A stretch of DNA of 21,840 nucleotides from a virus (IMGVR_UViG_3300035659_000112:1-21840); one strand, 5' to 3'. Numbered from the stretch's first letter, positions 14,426-21,643 are shown. Numbers and translations: made by a program. Notes: generated from the letters alone by a model not told the origin.

Positions 14426-15412
14426 CTACGGCAGATAGTTGAACCGCAGAGTCAGTTCCGTTTCCACGGTCTCTGCCGACATTCTCATCTCCATGTTGTG
14501 CCGCCCCTCGCCGTCCTCATCCTCGGGCGGTGTCTGGACAACCTGCCCGCCTGCAATCAAGACCATCGTGCCACCGTTCGCTGCCTGAGTCTGATAGAGC
14601 AGTCTGCACATCGTTGCAGCGTCCCATCCGACAATAGCTGCAATGTCGAATGTGTCATTCATGTCCGGGGTCATCACTATCTTCGGTGCTCTGTTCGTGA
14701 TGATCGTACCGATTTCGCCGTACTTCCCTTTATGGCCCTTGCGCTGTTTCACTGTCGGTTGCCACTGGAGTTCAACACGGGCAAAGTCCATGGGATACGC
14801 AACGCCGCCGATCTCCAAGTCCACCTGACCGGCAAGTTCTGCCGTCTCGGCGTTCGCGAATGATGTTGCAGTCACCGGCGACATTGCACCGGTCACTGTA
14901 TCGTAGTACCGACCGGAAATCGTCATTGCGACTTTCCACAACCCGCCTGCGTCCGAGCTCATGATGAAGCCCACCTTGCAGTCAACGGCCTTGTATATCA
15001 GGCCGTCAAAGTAATGCCACACCGACAGCAGTGTGCCATTGTTCGACACCGGCTTGTACTCTGCCAGCGTCGGTGTCTTGGTCGTGCATACCAAGTCTGC
15101 TGCTTCGAGCAGGTTTCTGAACGGCGTGCTGGGGGCGTGATATTTCTCCATCAGTGCCGTACTGATCGGAAGCACAATGTCCACCGATGCGGTCGCTGAG
15201 TAGTGCCGGGGGCCGGGCCTTGCGGGCAACGGCGTGTGCGCGCCGCGAGCATTGCCGCTTCTCTCCAACGTCTCGCCTTCGATCTTGGGGGGCGACACTT
15301 CATACGCCTCCAAGAGTTCTCCGGCTATGGGCACGTTCACTCCGGGCCATGCGTATACGCCTGCCCCTGATTGTTTCTTCACATACAACTGCTGTAGTGC
15401 TGTCAGTCTCAT
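14426..15412 (-). CDS. Major tail tube protein
   Basis: A 328-residue protein with GGAG 6 bases before ATG. The start MRLTALQQLYVKKQSGAGVYA and the following strand YEVSPPKIEGETLERSG (about 37-53) with a later RHYSATASVDIVLP (69-82) match, in form, phage tail-tube proteins whose N-terminus reads like TRLQKLLVKEE...VEDLEISP...VER. The rest is a beta-rich tube fold. It precedes the tail chaperones and tape measure, the usual slot. It forms the stacked rings of the tail tube; there is no sheath gene next to it, consistent with a siphovirus. Confidence 0.75.
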   Translation of the reverse strand: MRLTALQQLYVKKQSGAGVYAWPGVNVPIAGELLEAYEVSPPKIEGETLERSGNARGAHTPLPARPGPRHYSATASVDIVLPISTALMEKYHAPSTPFRNLLEAADLVCTTKTPTLAEYKPVSNNGTLLSVWHYFDGLIYKAVDCKVGFIMSSDAGGLWKVAMTISGRYYDTVTGAMSPVTATSFANAETAELAGQVDLEIGGVAYPMDFARVELQWQPTVKQRKGHKGKYGEIGTIITNRAPKIVMTPDMNDTFDIAAIVGWDAATMCRLLYQTQAANGGTMVLIAGGQVVQTPPEDEDGEGRHNMEMRMSAETVETELTLRFNYLP

Positions 15413-15464
15413 CGTCGTCTCCGGTGTCGTTATTCTGTTCGTGTGAATCGTGGACTCGCGCCCG

Positions 15465-15650
15465 TCATTTCACTGTGTAGTTTTTCGCCTTGAAGTGCGC
15501 CACCTGATTCCGTGGTACCATGACCTCCACCCCTTGGGTCGTGAGCATGGCCACATTCGTTGCCTCGCTGGTAGGCGACTCTGCTTTCAAAGCATCTGTT
15601 TCACGCGCCGGGGCGATTGACTGCTCCGGTTTCCTTGTGCTGTTCTTCAT
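15465..15650 (-). CDS. Small tail-region protein
   Basis: A 61-residue protein overlapping the previous gene by 50 bases; its ribosome site (GGAG 7 bases before ATG at 15650) lies within that gene. The N-terminal 30 residues are polar and disordered; the end (MLTTQGVEVMVPRNQVAHFKAKNYTVK, residues about 35-61) resembles the short beta hairpin of small phage accessory proteins with a V.V....V..F...GY pattern. Function unknown; it may be a tail-tube or neck accessory. Confidence 0.6.
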   Translation of the reverse strand: MKNSTRKPEQSIAPARETDALKAESPTSEATNVAMLTTQGVEVMVPRNQVAHFKAKNYTVK

Positions 15651-16089
15651 TGACTTGCTCCATCGTTGTTCGATATGTTACTGCTACAGAAAGTGTCACG
15701 CGATAGTAGTTGCCTTCGCGCTCGGTGTCGGGTTCAACCACTGCGGTCGCCTCCTTCAATCCTAAGCCTAAGTCCGGGGGCCTGTTTTTCCACGCCCACC
15801 ACCACAGCCAGTGCAGCAGGCAATCTGCTTCGTGCTCGAGAAGTGCCTGCCAGTTCGTGGACTTCTTCACCTGATCCATGCTGGGCACATGTTTGAGTAT
15901 CACGAGCTTCACGAGCCGTTTCACTATGCCGGTGCGGGTCATGTTGACTGGCCCGTCCGTCTCGATCAGGAAAGTGTTATGCCACGCCTTGGCCGACACT
16001 TCGCGCTGCTTAGTGATGCGCTGGGGCTTGTGGTAACCTGCGAGCATCGCAATCGAGCCCAGCATCTCATGCACTACCATGTACGTCAT
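15601..16089 (-). CDS. Putative tail terminator / neck protein
   Basis: The ATG at 16089 (GGTGGAG about 9 bases upstream) is preferred over one at 16134. The 162-residue product contains a helix at the start (MVVHEMLGSIAMLAGYHK), basic strands in the middle (GIVKRLVKLVILKHV), and a tryptophan-rich patch (LLHWLWWWAWKNRPPD, about 91-106) before a strand typical of tail terminators (NYYRVTLSVAVTYRT). Position between head-completion genes and the tail tube fits a tail terminator that caps the tube. The family is inferred from position and size. Confidence 0.6.
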   Translation of the reverse strand: MTYMVVHEMLGSIAMLAGYHKPQRITKQREVSAKAWHNTFLIETDGPVNMTRTGIVKRLVKLVILKHVPSMDQVKKSTNWQALLEHEADCLLHWLWWWAWKNRPPDLGLGLKEATAVVEPDTEREGNYYRVTLSVAVTYRTTMEQVNEEQHKETGAVNRPGA

Positions 16090-16172
16090 GGCCGTAGCTC
16101 CACCGCGAGCATGGCTAAGGGCACGCCGAGGCATGCCCTATTCGTCCCGATGTCGTATAAGCTGGTACTCAT
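16086..16172 (-). CDS. Possible 28-residue coupled small ORF
   Basis: A small frame begins with an ATG overlapping the stop of the gene at 16169 (ATGA) and ends with a TGA overlapping the ATG of the gene at 16089 (again ATGA). It encodes MSTSLYDIGTNRACLGV... for 28 residues. Stop/start overlaps on both sides make translation by reinitiation plausible, perhaps only as a link that couples the two larger genes. No ribosome site other than the coupling is seen. It may be incidental. Confidence 0.35.
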   Translation of the reverse strand: MSTSLYDIGTNRACLGVPLAMLAVELRP

Positions 16173-16771
16173 ACCTTGCCGCCCCATGATTTCTTGACCC
16201 TACGCACCGCTGCGTCGAATGACTGTTTCACGCGCTTCTTGAACACCCGATCAAACTCCTCTGTCGTGTAGCTGAAAAACGGCCTGAGCACTTTCTTCTT
16301 GCCACTGCCTAACCGGTCGTGGATATAGGCAACGTCGTTCGTTGTCATCGTCGGCGTGGCCCGGTACATCTTTGTCACTCGTGACCGCGCAATGTTGGTG
16401 GCCTTCTGTTTCCCTACGCCTCCTTTCCATGACTTGCGAATGATGCGTGCATTCTTGCTCTTTGTGGAGCGTGTGTCCTCGCCATAACGCCTGTCCTTGA
16501 TGAATATCTGGACATGGTTCATCGCCATCTTTCGATGGCTGATATGGTCGCGCATCATGCCGGTCGCATACAGGGGCACCCGTGGCCTGTCCAAGCCGCG
16601 CCGCTCCTTTGATCGGATTGTCTTTGCCGCAAGTGGTGGCTGCACTTCTCCCTGCTCGATCTTCTTGCGAATCAACGCCGCGAGGTCGCCTGCTACCGCC
16701 ATGAGCGTTGGAGTGCAATCGAGCTTCGACCAGTTGATCGACGGGAAAATCACTGCCTTGCTTTTGCCCAT
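16169..16771 (-). CDS. Head-tail completion protein, HK97 gp10/virion-morphogenesis type
   Basis: ATG at 16771 with AGGAGG 4 bases upstream; a GTG one codon earlier is too close to that site. The 200-residue basic protein has the layout of gp10-like completion proteins: a helix (LMAVAGDLAALIRKKIEQG), then the run QPPLAAKTIRSKERRG (about 44-59), then PLYATGMMRDHI (about 67-78), similar to the family's pplsp.T...K.....PL..TG.mr.si signature. The C-terminal half is Arg/Lys-rich and includes an aromatic strand (FFSYTTEEFDRVFKKRVKQ). It would sit at the head-tail joint. Its start overlaps the stop of the preceding gene. Confidence 0.65.
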   Translation of the reverse strand: MGKSKAVIFPSINWSKLDCTPTLMAVAGDLAALIRKKIEQGEVQPPLAAKTIRSKERRGLDRPRVPLYATGMMRDHISHRKMAMNHVQIFIKDRRYGEDTRSTKSKNARIIRKSWKGGVGKQKATNIARSRVTKMYRATPTMTTNDVAYIHDRLGSGKKKVLRPFFSYTTEEFDRVFKKRVKQSFDAAVRRVKKSWGGKV

Positions 16772-17256
16772 CACGCCTCCTCTTCTTCGGAAGCGAGATT
16801 CGCCGGGCCTTCACCTTGCTCTACCTGATCGGGTACCCAGTAACAGTAGCAGCGTTCTCCGCATTCATTGGTGCCGTGCGTGGCCTCGAATTCTTCGAGC
16901 GACATTTCAGTGCCATGAAGTTCTGCACACCCGTCACATACATTGTCGCCGCCTGTGCTCATCCATGTGCCCATTGCGCTGCCGTCACCGCCAGCCAGTT
17001 CACGGGCCGTGTCTACCGCTATGATGGTCGTGCTGGCTTGCACTGCGCTGTCCACTGCACCTTTGGCCAGTTCGGCGAATGGCCCACGGCCAATGTCATC
17101 CATCGCGTCAATGTTGTCTATGATCTCTTGCTCGGTGACGCCTGAGTCGAGCCATGATTCAACTTGGCTGTCGAATGACTGAGCCGCGCCTGACGCTTTG
17201 GCCTTGATGTCCAGTTCCATCCGGTCTACCGCCGCACCGCTCTTGTCCTTAGCCAT
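16771..17256 (-). CDS. Minor head protein with a Mu F / SPP1 gp7-like Cys domain
   Basis: A 161-residue protein overlapping the previous gene by 8 bases. The N-terminal half is helical. The C-terminal part has VCDGCAELHG (106-115), a spacer, and ECGERCYCYWVPD (131-143): cysteines 107, 110, 132, 136 and 138. This resembles the C-terminal domain of phage head morphogenesis proteins (Mu gpF, SPP1 gp7), where CxxC.aLhG...HpnCrC is typical. Those proteins are usually longer; here only the C-terminal domain with a short helical lead is present, so the function may be split with the upstream gene. Confidence 0.6.
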   Translation of the reverse strand: MAKDKSGAAVDRMELDIKAKASGAAQSFDSQVESWLDSGVTEQEIIDNIDAMDDIGRGPFAELAKGAVDSAVQASTTIIAVDTARELAGGDGSAMGTWMSTGGDNVCDGCAELHGTEMSLEEFEATHGTNECGERCYCYWVPDQVEQGEGPANLASEEEEA

Positions 17257-17656
17257 TGGTCACCACCTGTTTGATCGCTGCCGACAGTGATGCTGCAATG
17301 GCCTTGCTTTTCTTCTCGATGCCGACGTTGCGTACCGCCTTGGCCATGTCTGCTGCCACGTTCTCAAGGTAGTGATTCATGCCGCCGATCACTCTACTTG
17401 ACCGCAGCAGATACATGGCCACACGTTTCACATTCAATGTCATGTGACCGTCACTCAGCATTGTCTTCGAGAGCCATTGGCGAAACTCGTTGCCGTCTCT
17501 CGCCGCGCTCATACGCGCAAGCACGAGAAGCCTGCCGCTTGCCGACTTTCTCACACGCTGAACGGCTGTCGCGAGTTCGACTCTCAAATCGCGCTGCGCC
17601 TGATACGCCACCTTGCGCGCCTTGTTCATGAGCTTTGCTTGATCCCGTGTAACCAT
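17249..17656 (-). CDS. Helical head-region protein, unknown
   Basis: A 135-residue basic, nearly all-helical protein (AKLMNKARKVAYQAQRDL, ELATAVQRVRKSASGRLL, ENVAADMAKAVRNVG). The ribosome site AGGTG lies about 6 bases before ATG. It overlaps the next gene by 8 bases. Its composition is like the N-terminal helical part of Mu F-type minor head proteins, so the two adjacent genes may be halves of such a protein. There is no membrane segment or signal peptide. Confidence 0.55.
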   Translation of the reverse strand: MVTRDQAKLMNKARKVAYQAQRDLRVELATAVQRVRKSASGRLLVLARMSAARDGNEFRQWLSKTMLSDGHMTLNVKRVAMYLLRSSRVIGGMNHYLENVAADMAKAVRNVGIEKKSKAIAASLSAAIKQVVTNG

Positions 17657-17669
17657 GACACACCTGCGG

Positions 17670-17861
17670 TCAGTCCTCGATCATGTGGACAACCCTGTCG
17701 GCAATACGATTGCATATCTCGTGACAGATCGGAAGGTCTCCGCTCTCATCGCGAATGCAACACGCTATGTTTGCCACCCATGACTGCCTGTAATCCGGGT
17801 CAGCCTTGAACGCATCCCGCATTGCTTGCCTGGCCTCTGCCACTGTGACTTTCTTTTTCAT
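17670..17861 (-). CDS. Small hypothetical protein
   Basis: Starts with ATG at 17861 (AGGAG 9 bases upstream); a longer frame from 17972 runs into the previous gene and is not used. The 63-residue product begins MKKKVTVAEARQAMRDAF and has four cysteines at about 34, 35, 46 and 50 (NIACCIRD, PICHEICN). A single helical domain with possible metal binding. Function unknown. Confidence 0.6.
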   Translation of the reverse strand: MKKKVTVAEARQAMRDAFKADPDYRQSWVANIACCIRDESGDLPICHEICNRIADRVVHMIED

Positions 17862-17881
17862 CGTTCTTTCTCCTGTTTGTG

Positions 17882-18592
17882 TTATCGTGTGAACTGTAGC
17901 GAGTTCATGGGTTCGTGTTCTGTTGCAGGCTCGAAGTATACAAAGTCCAGTGCATTCACCTTCGCTTCCCACTCCTTGTCAGCAAGAGCCCGCTTCTCCG
18001 CGTACACGCTATCATCTGTGCGCTGCAACATAAACAGTACCAGCCGCAATGCACCCCACTTGATCGCCGCGTCCGCGCCGCGCCAGCCGTCTGGAATGTA
18101 TATGGCCTTGTGGACTAACTCGTTCTCACGGGCACGGTCTAACGCCTCCTCGACCACTTCGACCACTGGGCACATGCCGGGCATATGGTACACTTCTTCA
18201 TATGCGTCCAGTATCTGTGGTGCGAAGCCGCCTGCCTGATATTGCACATTGCCGCGAGCCGCGAGAGTAAACGACATCGAAGGCTTGCCCGCGTCCTGCT
18301 CTATGACCATGGAAGTGTTAGTCAGAACGGTCTTGACATGATAGAAGCCGATGCCAAATAGAATCACCAGCGTGCCGGGCTTCGCTGCTGCGCCGTGACC
18401 GCGCTGGTGCTTGAAATTGCCTTGCGCGCTTGTCAGGGTTGCCGTCGTGCCGTCTGTGGCCACGTCCGACAATACCCCATCACGACCTCTGCCGTCCTTT
18501 GGCCAACTGTCCGCAAGTGCAGCAAGTTCCGACTCGAACTCGGGGCAGATACGGCGCAGGTCATCGTCGCCTACGTGGATTCGCAACGCCAT
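17882..18592 (-). CDS. Putative head-tail connector / head completion protein
   Basis: ATG at 18592 gives 236 residues (MALRIHVGDDDLRRICPEF); an upstream ATG at 18634 would overlap the previous gene by 20 bases. It contains a beta part (about 40-100) and a helical C-terminal half with GWRGADAAIKWGALRLVLF and EKRALADKEWEAKVNALDF. The helical half resembles small head-tail connectors, where a helical bundle docks on the portal. The assignment comes from position after the capsid gene and helix pattern. Confidence 0.5.
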   Translation of the reverse strand: MALRIHVGDDDLRRICPEFESELAALADSWPKDGRGRDGVLSDVATDGTTATLTSAQGNFKHQRGHGAAAKPGTLVILFGIGFYHVKTVLTNTSMVIEQDAGKPSMSFTLAARGNVQYQAGGFAPQILDAYEEVYHMPGMCPVVEVVEEALDRARENELVHKAIYIPDGWRGADAAIKWGALRLVLFMLQRTDDSVYAEKRALADKEWEAKVNALDFVYFEPATEHEPMNSLQFTR

Positions 18593-18614
18593 GCTACCGC
18601 CTGTTGTTCGGAGA

Positions 18615-19013
18615 TTATTCTGCCGGTGCGTCAACGCACGGCACGGCGGTCATGTTGTGACGCTGCCGTGACTTCACGATGGCTTTCTTCTGTCCTGACA
18701 CCGGGTCAACAAAAACCTCGGTATAAGGCTCGGTCGCGTTCTTCATCGCGTCGTACACTGAGTAGGTCACCTTCGTCTGGACATCGTAGGGCACATTCGT
18801 CTTGATCGTGTTCACGATCATCTGGATCCCACTGAGCTTTGCGCCCTGCGGTCTGCCTACCATCACCATCATAAAGTCGGGATGTCCGATCGGCGCGACG
18901 GCTGTCTGTGCCGTGGCCGGTGCTTGTGTGACGCCGTCGCTGGGAGCCGGGGCTTGTGCGACTGTGCCTTCGTCTGTAGTGCCTTGCGTCTGTGCTGTCT
19001 TTTTCGTGCTCAT
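18615..19013 (-). CDS. Hypothetical head-region protein with a disordered N-terminus
   Basis: A 132-residue protein with GGAG 6 bases before ATG. Residues 1-45 are a Thr/Gln/Ala/Pro-rich disordered segment. The rest is a small beta-rich domain (FMMVMVGRPQGAKLSG, YDVQTKVTYSVYDAM, YTEVFVDPVSGQKKAIV). No motif recognised. It lies between the signal-peptide protein and the connector gene. It could be a capsid decoration or head accessory protein, which is speculation. Confidence 0.6.
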   Translation of the reverse strand: MSTKKTAQTQGTTDEGTVAQAPAPSDGVTQAPATAQTAVAPIGHPDFMMVMVGRPQGAKLSGIQMIVNTIKTNVPYDVQTKVTYSVYDAMKNATEPYTEVFVDPVSGQKKAIVKSRQRHNMTAVPCVDAPAE

Positions 19014-19032
19014 TCTGTTCTCCGGTTCTGTA

Positions 19033-19052
19033 GGGCGGTCAAGCGACCGCCC
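19033..19052 (-). promoter_or_regulatory. Perfect intercistronic hairpin
   Basis: GGGCGGTC (19033-19040) pairs with GACCGCCC (19045-19052), an 8-bp stem with a 4-base loop. No T-tract follows, so it is likely an RNA stability or processing element rather than a terminator. It lies after the signal-peptide gene. Confidence 0.65.
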
Positions 19053-19082
19053 ACAATTATCACCTACTGCCTGCTCTCCTTG

Positions 19083-19517
19083 CTACTGAATCTTGATCCA
19101 CCCGCTTGTCTTGCCGGTGACATTGAACCACCAGTTGGACGTGCCCGCAGTCGTCGAGTTCGTGATGACCGCAATGCGGTACGCCACACCTCCGGGAGTC
19201 GCAATCGGCCACAGGGTAGTATCCCACTTCGTCGGAATGAAAGCGGAGTTCTGAACCACGTTGGTCACGGCGTTGGTCTTTGACATGTCATCCAGAATCC
19301 TCACCACGATCTGGGTCGTGACCGCAGAGGGGTCGGGCCATGCCAGTACCGCAATGGCCGGTACCGCGTCCTGCACGCCACGCAAGCCTGCGCTGGCGAA
19401 CACGCCGCCCTTGTATGACACCGCGCCCACGTCGTTCGAGAGCGTAGTCTGAGACCATGCAGCAAGGCTCATCAGCATTGCTACCACGCACAGCAGTAGA
19501 ATCATTGTCGTTTTCAT
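19083..19517 (-). CDS. Signal-peptide protein next to the capsid gene
   Basis: ATG at 19517 has GAGGA 7 bases upstream and gives a 144-residue product. It begins with a Sec-type signal peptide (MKTTMILLLCVVAMLMSLAA, likely cut near residue 20-23). The mature part is beta-like, with GGVFASAGLRGV, a Pro/Ala strand (AVPAIAVLAWPDPSA) and YRIAVITNSTT, and ends in GWIKIQ. The slot right after the major capsid gene is usually for decoration or head-fibre proteins, but those stay in the cytoplasm. The signal peptide implies export to the envelope instead. Flanked by two hairpins. Confidence 0.65.
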   Translation of the reverse strand: MKTTMILLLCVVAMLMSLAAWSQTTLSNDVGAVSYKGGVFASAGLRGVQDAVPAIAVLAWPDPSAVTTQIVVRILDDMSKTNAVTNVVQNSAFIPTKWDTTLWPIATPGGVAYRIAVITNSTTAGTSNWWFNVTGKTSGWIKIQ

Positions 19518-19546
19518 CGGAATGTCCTCGTCTTTCTTTTGGGATG

Positions 19547-19580
19547 CTGGGCCGGGTGAATGAATATCCACCCGGCCCAG
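19547..19580 (-). promoter_or_regulatory. Strong 12-bp hairpin after the major capsid gene
   Basis: CTGGGCCGGGTG (19547-19558) pairs perfectly with CACCCGGCCCAG (19569-19580), a 12-bp stem with a 10-base loop. No T-run follows on the minus strand. It may protect the capsid message from 3' exonucleases, raising its level over the downstream genes, as hairpins after capsid genes often do. Confidence 0.7.
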
Positions 19581-19604
19581 CGGTATTGTTTCTCCGCGTC
19601 GTGG

Positions 19605-20612
19605 CTACACCTTTGCCGCCACTTCCAGCCGACTCATGAAGGCGTCGTTCAGAATCTTGCACGTGTACAGGGCGACCCAGCCCACTGAGCTGTAGCGATT
19701 CAGTGCGCCGCCCACCTGCTCGGGCGTCTTGATTATCATGCCCGTGTTGACGCTGTTCTCCAGCGGGGCGGTGCCGAATGCTTCGCGACCAAGTGCGAGA
19801 ACCAGATACACATCCGCTTGCGCGCCGGTCTTGCTGCGCAGTGTGCCACCGGCTACGCCGCCCGCGTCGGGAATGACTGCGGCATTCGTGGTTTCGATGA
19901 ATCGCAGCAAGCCGTAGCTACCGAACTCGCCGGGCATGAGCGTGGTGTTCCCAGCGTAATTGCGCACGGGCACATATCCCGCGCCGTTCGCGCCGATGGC
20001 CTCAATCGCGGGCTTCAGGTGCGAATGCACGATGCAGGGGAAGCACGGCATGATCGGCTCTGCCACGGAGTCGAGCGAACTGGGCACAAACTCCGTGAGC
20101 GGACGTGCAAGACCCGTGGCGAGGTTCATCAAGAGCCGGTCGAGGTCTTGATAGGTCACGGTCGTTTTCACGTCCACACGAGCGGCGACGTTGTTCGCAT
20201 AGACCACGGAATTGCCACCCACGATCTTGTCGCGGGTCACGAGGTCAAGCGAGACGCCCATCTGCTCGCCGAATGCGTCCACCATGGAATTGAGAACCAC
20301 GTCCTGCTCGGTGACAGACTTGAGACTCGATGTCTCCGTGTAGTCGCCAAACTCTTCGAGCTCGGCATCCACGTTCGTCTTGTCCCAGTTCTGTCCGGGC
20401 GGGTTCACGCCTTCAACGAGCGGAGTCGTTGCGGGCTTCAGCGATTCGACGCGCACCCAGCGCACGATGCTGCCCATGTTCGGCATGAGATTGCCGCGCC
20501 GACCAAACAGGCCATGCACGAGATTCGGCACTGCACGGATCAGCAATGCGCGGTCGAAAAACTCCTCAACTGCATTGGGCACTTGTGCCCCGGTATTACC
20601 AAGCGTTACCAT
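19605..20612 (-). CDS. Major capsid protein, N4-gp56 family type
   Basis: A 335-residue protein with AAGGAG 6-7 bases before ATG. The N-terminal region matches the N4-gp56 capsid family in form: VEEFFDRALLIRAVPNLVHG (15-34) with GRRGNLMPNMGSIVRWVRVESLKPATTPLVEGVNPP (37-72 region), then FGDYTETSS and MVDAFGEQMGVSLDLVTRD. Ends in a strand and helix (YTCKILNDAFMSRLEVAAKV). It forms the HK97-fold icosahedral shell. Flanked upstream by the scaffold-like gene and downstream by a strong hairpin. Family assigned by sequence pattern, without a database search. Confidence 0.85.
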   Translation of the reverse strand: MVTLGNTGAQVPNAVEEFFDRALLIRAVPNLVHGLFGRRGNLMPNMGSIVRWVRVESLKPATTPLVEGVNPPGQNWDKTNVDAELEEFGDYTETSSLKSVTEQDVVLNSMVDAFGEQMGVSLDLVTRDKIVGGNSVVYANNVAARVDVKTTVTYQDLDRLLMNLATGLARPLTEFVPSSLDSVAEPIMPCFPCIVHSHLKPAIEAIGANGAGYVPVRNYAGNTTLMPGEFGSYGLLRFIETTNAAVIPDAGGVAGGTLRSKTGAQADVYLVLALGREAFGTAPLENSVNTGMIIKTPEQVGGALNRYSSVGWVALYTCKILNDAFMSRLEVAAKV

Positions 20613-20626
20613 TTGAGTCTCCTTGT

Positions 20627-20640
20627 GCTACCAAGGTAGC
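20627..20640 (-). promoter_or_regulatory. Small hairpin before the capsid ribosome site
   Basis: GCTACC and GGTAGC face each other (20627-20632 with 20635-20640) in the 38-base gap between the scaffold-like and capsid genes, with the capsid ribosome site directly after. A compact 5' hairpin next to a strong ribosome site may favour translation or stability of the capsid message. Confidence 0.5.
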
Positions 20641-20650
20641 AATTTTATTG

Positions 20651-21349
20651 TTAGTGAACACCCATTGCAGCGCGGCGCGCCGCAAGCTCCTTGGCCGTCA
20701 TCGTTCGATTCGGGCCGGGGGCTGAACCACCACCAGCGGGGTTCTGGGATTGCTCACTCTGTTGTGTCTTTACTTGAAACGCCGGAACGCCAATCGTGCG
20801 CAGGTCATTGAATGTTTCAACATTCTTCTGCATCTGCTCGACGGTCAATTCCTTGCCCGCTTCGGGCGCGACAAACTTCGATGCAAACGTCGCCTTGTGT
20901 TCGGGCACTGCGAGAATCGCGGCCAGATGCTTTGAGACCTCGCCGTACTTGGTTTTCACCGTCTCGGCTTCTCTCGTCTCGTATGCCGTGAGCTTCTGCT
21001 TCATCGGCTCGAATTGCTTCTGGTACGTTTCATTCTCTTGTGCCAACTTCTGCAACCGTTCGTCTGCGGCGGTCGTCATCAGTTTCACCCTGTCCTGCTC
21101 TGCGAATTGATCGCGGCGCATTCCAGTCACTTTCTCCAACAGGGCGGTCGCTGATTCCCTCACGGCTTTCGCTTCTTCCCTGACTGTGTGCAACTCACCC
21201 TGCGTTTCCTCGCGGGTGAATAGATCACCTTCAGGCATAAGCGCGGCTACTGCGGACACGCAGGCTCCTGCCTGTGCATCATCCAGTGTCAACCCTGCGG
21301 CCTTCAGGACGCCGGGCAACTTGCCTTTGACTGATTCAAACTTGAACAT
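20651..21349 (-). CDS. Scaffolding-like coiled-coil protein
   Basis: A 232-residue protein with GGAG 7 bases before ATG, the first gene after the promoter at 21395-21424. It has a short N-terminal domain (MFKFESVKGKLPGVLKAAGLT), a long charged coiled coil (about 50-130: LHTVREEAKAVRESATALLEK, LQKLAQENETYQKQF), then AGKELTVEQMQKNVETFND and a Gln/Gly/Pro linker ending in a basic helix (ELAARRAAMGVH). This layout is typical of capsid scaffolds (GP20-like), which direct shell assembly and are removed afterwards. The basic C-terminal helix probably contacts the capsid protein encoded next. Confidence 0.8.
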   Translation of the reverse strand: MFKFESVKGKLPGVLKAAGLTLDDAQAGACVSAVAALMPEGDLFTREETQGELHTVREEAKAVRESATALLEKVTGMRRDQFAEQDRVKLMTTAADERLQKLAQENETYQKQFEPMKQKLTAYETREAETVKTKYGEVSKHLAAILAVPEHKATFASKFVAPEAGKELTVEQMQKNVETFNDLRTIGVPAFQVKTQQSEQSQNPAGGGSAPGPNRTMTAKELAARRAAMGVH

Positions 21350-21371
21350 TTCATCTCTCCTTGTTGTGAAA

Positions 21372-21383
21372 CGGTTTCAACCG
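21372..21383 (-). promoter_or_regulatory. CGGT-TGAA-ACCG leader hairpin
   Basis: A 4-bp hairpin with a TGAA loop lies in the leader of the scaffold-like gene just after the expected transcription start (about 21388). The same loop and closing CGG/CCG occur at 21591-21602 with a C-G pair replacing U-A, a one-pair compensatory change. Overlaps the inverted repeat GAAAC-C-GTTTC, so a protein operator is another possibility. Confidence 0.45.
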
Positions 21384-21394
21384 CGTCGGCTACC

Positions 21395-21424
21395 AGTATA
21401 CCATACTTCACTACGATTTGTCAA
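21395..21424 (-). promoter_or_regulatory. Promoter of the structural operon (P3)
   Basis: TTGACA (21419-21424), an 18-base spacer, then TATACT (21395-21400) preceded by TGG (extended -10). It lies 46 bases upstream of the scaffold-like ATG and should start the long late operon. Confidence 0.88.
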
Positions 21425-21464
21425 GTTCTCTCCTATGCAGCCTCGCACACACGTCCCCACATCG

Positions 21465-21504
21465 AGGGGAAAAGAGAACGCCCCGACTTTCGCCGGGGCG
21501 TTCT
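21465..21504 (-). terminator. Intrinsic terminator T2
   Basis: AGAACGCCCC (21475-21484) pairs with GGGGCGTTCT (21495-21504), a 10-bp GC-rich stem (11 with 21485/21494). The tail CTCTTTTCCCC on the minus strand is T-rich but interrupted, so some readthrough into the structural operon is likely. Confidence 0.75.
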
Positions 21505-21643
21505 GAAAGGTGCCGTGGGGGTAGGAATCCTCACGGCGGGGCAGTATAACGGTTGCTCTGAATCTCTCCTGCTTTCGTCTGTCCGCTTCCCGGCTTCAGC
21601 CGTTCAATGGACATCCTTGCAGGTGCAGAATCAGCCACACCGC
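21470..21643 (-). ncRNA. Candidate structured small RNA of about 175 nt
   Basis: Begins about 7 bases after the -10 of P2 and ends at terminator T2. It contains a CGGC-TGAA-GCCG hairpin (21591-21602), a GCCGTG/CACGGC hairpin with a 14-base loop (21512-21517 with 21532-21537), and the terminator stem. A 27-codon frame (21529-21612) has its only Shine-Dalgarno-like bases touching the ATG, so the RNA is probably noncoding. Function unknown; a leader that attenuates readthrough is the alternative. Confidence 0.5.

Noticed and set aside
21535-21560. Additional promoter with TATACT near 21541
   Set aside because: There is a -10-like box but no acceptable -35 at the right distance.
21529-21612. 27-codon frame inside the candidate RNA (MSIERLKPGSGQTK...)
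   Set aside because: Its only Shine-Dalgarno-like bases (AAGG) touch the ATG, and nothing else supports translation; kept only as an alternative reading of the RNA.
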